DNA of 64,000 nt, taken from the NCBI GenBank assembly GCA_002342585.1, contig DDQG01000029.1, positions 1 to 64,000 on the forward strand, in the 5' to 3' direction. The stretch comes from Prevotellaceae bacterium UBA2448 (GTDB lineage: Bacteria > Bacteroidota > Bacteroidia > Bacteroidales > Bacteroidaceae). Of this stretch, positions 59,942-64,000 are shown piece by piece. Both the position numbers and the translations under genes were made by a program. The notes under the pieces are model-generated. The model had not been told where the DNA came from. It saw only the letters and a program-made list of their open reading frames with translations, and made no database searches. Numbering within the stretch: the stretch's first letter is position 1; each line of letters begins with the position of its first letter.

Positions 59942-61350
59942 GACGATTACTTACACTCTGTATGTATGCAGCTATATGCGGCATTGCGGTGGCTCAGGAG
60001 TCGCCTCATTTGGTTGTTGGCATAACAATAGACCAATTGCGTACCGATTTTCTTGAATCGTTCTCGTCGCTATATGGTGAAGACGGATTCAAACGTCTGC
60101 TTCATAACGGGCAAATATATAAGAATGTAAGCTATCCATTTAAACATATATCAAAAGCATCGGCAGCAGCAACAATTGTAACGGGAACATCTCCATATAC
60201 TCACGGAATAGTTGCAGACGGATGGATAAACCGCAAAAACCTGCTATTTGAAAATTGTGTAGAAGACAGAACCATTGCGGGTTATAACACTCAAGTAGGT
60301 TCTTCACCAAACAAACTCCTCGTTTCAACCATTGGTGACGAAATAAAACTCGCTACCGAGGGAAAGGGTTTAGTTTATTCTATTGCCACAGACCAACTCA
60401 TCTCGGTTCTGTCTGCAGGACATGCTGCCGACTGGGCATTATGGATTGACGAAAACACTGGAAACTGGGCTGGTACTAAATATTATGGAGAAAGACCTCC
60501 TTATTGGGTTAGTCCTCTAGAATTTGAAGAACGCAGTCTTGCAGAAAAAGGAAGTAATAACACCAGAGTTACCAGAGCTGCAAATTACTGCCTCACATCT
60601 GGCACGTGCGGAGCTGACCATATAACAGACTTCCTTTCTCTAAATTACGATGCAGGTAAAACTGCCAATGCTGATATTGATAAGATTCGTCAAACATACG
60701 TAGACCTTGACACGGAAATTGCCAAACTACTACAAACAATCGAACGTACGGTAGGCATTGACAAAACCCTAATATACCTAACTTCGACTGGTTACACCGA
60801 ATCCCCCACTCTGCTTCAGACAATAAACCACAGAATCCCAACTCAGGAATTCAACATGAGCAGATGTATGGCCTTGCTGAATATGTATCTGGTCGCTCTG
60901 CACGGAAAAGGTAATTATGTAGAAGCATACTTTGACAATCATATTTATATTGACAAGAAACTTCTGGAAGAGAAAAAACTGAAAACTCAGGACATATTGC
61001 AAGAATGCGAGAATTTCCTCTACCAGTTTGATGGAATTCAAGAAGTATATACAAGTACTCAATTACTTCAAGGAGCATGGTCGCCACAGCAGAATCTTAT
61101 TCGCAACGGATACCACAGAAAACATTCGGGTGACATAATAATTGAGATTGCCCCAGGTTGCACCTTAGAAGACTCAGGAAACGGAAAAACAAAAATATGG
61201 CGTACGTCCTGGATTGACTTCCCTCTGATTTTCTACGGATACAAACTTGAAGCAAAACAAGAAGAAACACCTAAAAGCATAGAATACGTAGCACCAACAG
61301 TTGCTAGATATGCCAGAATCAGAGCACCTAATGGATGCGAAGAAAGATAA
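59938..61350 (+). CDS. Alkaline phosphatase/phosphodiesterase family protein
   Basis: A 470-residue exported enzyme. The signal peptide ends CGIAVAQ. The metal-binding phosphodiesterase fold is recognised by VVGITIDQLRTDFLE near residue 25 (metal Asp) and SKASAAATIVTGTSPYTHGI near 80 with the expected nucleophile Ser/Thr and metal ligands; a late RKHSGDIIIEIAPG holds another His. Close relatives are PafA-like phosphatases. The four-base overlap with the DUF4105 gene indicates a joint role, perhaps in envelope lipid or phosphate metabolism (inference). Confidence 0.83.
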   Translation: MRRLLTLCMYAAICGIAVAQESPHLVVGITIDQLRTDFLESFSSLYGEDGFKRLLHNGQIYKNVSYPFKHISKASAAATIVTGTSPYTHGIVADGWINRKNLLFENCVEDRTIAGYNTQVGSSPNKLLVSTIGDEIKLATEGKGLVYSIATDQLISVLSAGHAADWALWIDENTGNWAGTKYYGERPPYWVSPLEFEERSLAEKGSNNTRVTRAANYCLTSGTCGADHITDFLSLNYDAGKTANADIDKIRQTYVDLDTEIAKLLQTIERTVGIDKTLIYLTSTGYTESPTLLQTINHRIPTQEFNMSRCMALLNMYLVALHGKGNYVEAYFDNHIYIDKKLLEEKKLKTQDILQECENFLYQFDGIQEVYTSTQLLQGAWSPQQNLIRNGYHRKHSGDIIIEIAPGCTLEDSGNGKTKIWRTSWIDFPLIFYGYKLEAKQEETPKSIEYVAPTVARYARIRAPNGCEER

Positions 61351-61402
61351 CAACTTTGAGATAAATTTTCAACAACAACGATAACATCATTATAATATAT
61401 AT

Positions 61403-64000
61403 ATGGGATTTTCATTAAATGCATTTTTAAGTAGTATTTTCGGCAATAAAGCTACAAGAGATATAAAGGAGATACGTCCTATCGTAGAACAGGTTCTTGC
61501 TGTTGAGCCACAAATCAAATCGCTCAGTAACGACGAACTACGTAGTAAGGTGGACGAGATAAAGGCAAACCTGCAAGATAGTGTGAAAGATTTGCGTGAC
61601 AAGGTAACAGAACTCACCCAACAGATAGAGAGTACTGATATCGACAAACGCCAGCCTATTTTCGATGAAATAGACAAAACAGAGCAACGTATTACAGACC
61701 ATTTTGAGGAAGAACTGAACAAAGTTCTCCCTACTGTTTATGCTATCGTAAAAGATACAGCAAGACGTTTTGCAGAGAGCGGCGACGAAGGAGTCGTAGT
61801 AACAGCAACCGATTTTGACCGCCAGTTAGCTGGTGAAGGGCGTGATTTTGTGGACATAGATGGAGACAAGGCTATTTGGCACAACCATTGGGTAGCAGGA
61901 GGAAATGACACTGTATGGAACATGATTCACTATAACGTACAGTTGTTTGGCGGTATCGTATTGCATCAGGGTAAGATTGCAGAAATGGCAACCGGTGAAG
62001 GTAAAACACTTGTGGCTACCTTGCCTGTATTCCTCAATGCACTCACAAGAAATGGTGTTCATGTAGTCACAGTAAATGACTATCTTGCAAAACGTGACTC
62101 AGAATGGATGGGACCTCTCTATATGTTCCACGGTCTTTCTGTTGATTGTATAGACAAACACCAACCAAACTCAGAGGCTCGTCGTAAGGCATATCAAGCA
62201 GATATCACATTCGGTACAAATAACGAATTTGGTTTCGATTACCTGCGCGATAACATGGCTATGAAACCAGAAGATTTAGTACAGAGAAAACATAACTATG
62301 CTATTGTCGACGAGGTAGACTCTGTGCTTATTGACGATGCACGTACTCCACTCATCATCAGCGGTCCTGTTGCTAGAAGCAACGACCAGATGTTTGAACA
62401 ATATTGTCCTATTGTAGAGCAACTGGTAGAAGCACAGCGACGTCTGACTCAGAACTATCTGTCAGAAGCAAAGAAACTGATTGAAAGTGACAATAAAGAT
62501 GATGTCACAGCCGGTTTCCTATCTCTGTTCCGCGCATTCAAGGGTATGCCAAAGAATTCTGCTCTTGTAAAATATCTTTCACAACCAGGTATTAAGACTG
62601 GACTTCTGCAAACAGAGGAAATCTACATGGAGAATAACAACCGCAGGATGCCAGAGGCTACAAATCCCCTTTTCTTCGTAGTAGATGAAAAACAAAAGTC
62701 TGTAGAAATGACAGACAAAGGTAATGAACTGATCGCAAACATTGTGAAAGACGACCAGTTCTTCGTTCTGCCTGACATAACAACACAACTTGCCGAACTG
62801 GACAACCTAAAGATGAGCGACGAGGAAAGACTGGCAAAGAAAGATGAGTTGATGCAAGATTATGCAGTGAAGTCGGAACGTGTTCACACAATGCAGCAAC
62901 TGCTGAAAGCATACACTATGTTCATCAAAGACGATGACTACGTAGTAATGGACGGAGAAGTAAAAATCGTAGATGAGCAAACTGGTCGTATCATGGAAGG
63001 CAGACGTTGGAGCGATGGTTTGCACCAGGCAGTTGAAGCAAAGGAACGTGTAAAAGTAGAGGCTGCAACACAGACATTCGCAACAATTACCCTGCAGAAT
63101 TACTTCCGTATGTACCACAAACTGGCTGGTATGACAGGTACAGCTATAACAGAAGCTGGAGAATTTTGGGATATATACAAGTTGGATGTGGTTGAGATTC
63201 CAACCAATCGTCCTATTGCGCGTAAAGATATGAACGACCGCGTGTATAAGACCAATCGAGAAAAGTATAAGGCTGTAATCGAGGAAATCGAAAACATGGT
63301 GAAAGCCGGACGACCAGTTCTTGTAGGTACTACATCGGTTGAAATATCAGAAATGCTTTCAAAGATGTTAAAACTCAGAAAGATTGAGCATAACGTTTTG
63401 AACGCAAAATTACACCAGAAGGAAGCTGACATCGTAGCACAGGCCGGTCAGAAGAGTATCGTTACGATTGCAACGAATATGGCTGGCCGTGGTACCGACA
63501 TCAAACTCTCCGACGAAGTTAAAGCAGCAGGAGGTCTTGCTATCATCGGTACAGAACGCCATGAAAGCCGACGCGTTGACCGTCAGTTAAGAGGACGTTC
63601 CGGACGTCAAGGAGACCCTGGATCTTCTGTCTTCTACGTATCACTCGAAGACAAACTGATGCGTTTGTTTGCAAGCGACCGTATTTCAAAGATTATGGAC
63701 CGTCTCGGATTTGAAGACGGAGAGATGATTGAGCACCCAATGATTAACAAGAGCATTGAACGGGCTCAGAAGAAAGTGGAAGAGAACAACTTCGGTATCC
63801 GTAAACGTCTGCTCGAATACGATGACGTGATGAACAAACAACGTAAGGTTATATACGAACGTCGTCGTCATGCCCTTATGGGACAACGTATAGGAATGGA
63901 CATCTCGAACATGATTTGGGATCGCACCCTCCACATTATGGAGGCAAACGATTATGAAGGATGCAAAGAAGACTTCCTGAAAATCTTTGCTATGGAAGTT
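61403..64000 (+). CDS. secA: Preprotein translocase subunit SecA (3' truncated by the window)
   Basis: The ATG at 61403 (MGFSLNAFLSSIFGNKATRD) opens a frame running without a stop to the window end, about 866 codons. The SecA ATPase signatures are present: MATGEGKTLVATLP near residue 197, VHVVTVNDYLAKRDSEWMGP, VDEVDSVLIDDARTPLIISG and TNMAGRGTDIKL. Bacteroidota SecA is about 1100 residues, so roughly the last fifth is outside. It drives Sec export at the inner membrane. It follows the phosphatase gene by 52 bp. Confidence 0.97.
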   Translation, partial: MGFSLNAFLSSIFGNKATRDIKEIRPIVEQVLAVEPQIKSLSNDELRSKVDEIKANLQDSVKDLRDKVTELTQQIESTDIDKRQPIFDEIDKTEQRITDHFEEELNKVLPTVYAIVKDTARRFAESGDEGVVVTATDFDRQLAGEGRDFVDIDGDKAIWHNHWVAGGNDTVWNMIHYNVQLFGGIVLHQGKIAEMATGEGKTLVATLPVFLNALTRNGVHVVTVNDYLAKRDSEWMGPLYMFHGLSVDCIDKHQPNSEARRKAYQADITFGTNNEFGFDYLRDNMAMKPEDLVQRKHNYAIVDEVDSVLIDDARTPLIISGPVARSNDQMFEQYCPIVEQLVEAQRRLTQNYLSEAKKLIESDNKDDVTAGFLSLFRAFKGMPKNSALVKYLSQPGIKTGLLQTEEIYMENNNRRMPEATNPLFFVVDEKQKSVEMTDKGNELIANIVKDDQFFVLPDITTQLAELDNLKMSDEERLAKKDELMQDYAVKSERVHTMQQLLKAYTMFIKDDDYVVMDGEVKIVDEQTGRIMEGRRWSDGLHQAVEAKERVKVEAATQTFATITLQNYFRMYHKLAGMTGTAITEAGEFWDIYKLDVVEIPTNRPIARKDMNDRVYKTNREKYKAVIEEIENMVKAGRPVLVGTTSVEISEMLSKMLKLRKIEHNVLNAKLHQKEADIVAQAGQKSIVTIATNMAGRGTDIKLSDEVKAAGGLAIIGTERHESRRVDRQLRGRSGRQGDPGSSVFYVSLEDKLMRLFASDRISKIMDRLGFEDGEMIEHPMINKSIERAQKKVEENNFGIRKRLLEYDDVMNKQRKVIYERRRHALMGQRIGMDISNMIWDRTLHIMEANDYEGCKEDFLKIFAMEV

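Overview
The window looks like a chromosomal segment of a Bacteroidota bacterium, most likely a Prevotella-like member of the Bacteroidales. Supporting signs are Bacteroidota-type promoters (TTTG about 19-21 bp before TAnnTTTG), AT-rich leaders, a SusC/RagA-like TonB receptor, DUF4270 and DUF4105 proteins, a PPi-dependent phosphofructokinase, a single-domain starch-synthase-like protein, MutA/MutB and the small 'smalltalk' protein. Both strands are densely coded and most genes are housekeeping.

Layout. 0-31.8 kb is core: clpC, a cupin lipoprotein, a VanX-like dipeptidase, htpG, a TonB receptor, pgk, an ABC-type binding lipoprotein, a TPR protein, a GH25 lysozyme and nudC. It continues with a hexuronate/KDG catabolic set (uxaA, kdgK, eda and a divergent LacI-type regulator) interleaved with dnaB, prmA, a second GH25 and pfp. 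Then come an outer-membrane barrel protein, tRNA-Thr, a probable SRP RNA (ffs), a Na/Pi cotransporter, a DedA protein, ffh, folD and tRNA-His.

31.8-46 kb is accessory. A leftward operon encodes a BRO-type antirepressor, a VirE/DUF3987-like protein and DUF5675. Next are a UmuD-like S24 autoprotease fused to an unknown domain, a WYL regulator, and an AT-rich NgoPII/HaeIII-type restriction-modification operon with two tandem methyltransferases behind an ORF6N gene. A toxin-antitoxin remnant, a TraB/GumN protein and an intact higBA pair follow, separated by near-identical hairpins. The region closes with a lipoprotein, an HU-related DNA-binding protein and smalltalk. A roughly 340-bp element made of octamer repeats around an AT palindrome precedes the HU gene and recurs, inverted, at 3.2-3.5 kb.

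46-64 kb returns to core: aguB, a small lipoprotein, mutB/mutA, a YqiA-like hydrolase, a DUF4270 lipoprotein, a starch-synthase-like protein, an AddA-like helicase-nuclease, ruvC, a DUF4105 protein, an alkaline-phosphatase-family protein, and secA running off the end.

A striking window-wide feature is the filling of intergenic gaps by short tandem arrays with an exact 7-bp period but different consensus at each site, plus GAAAAC hexamer arrays. No CRISPR array, rRNA, transposase or integrase was found.
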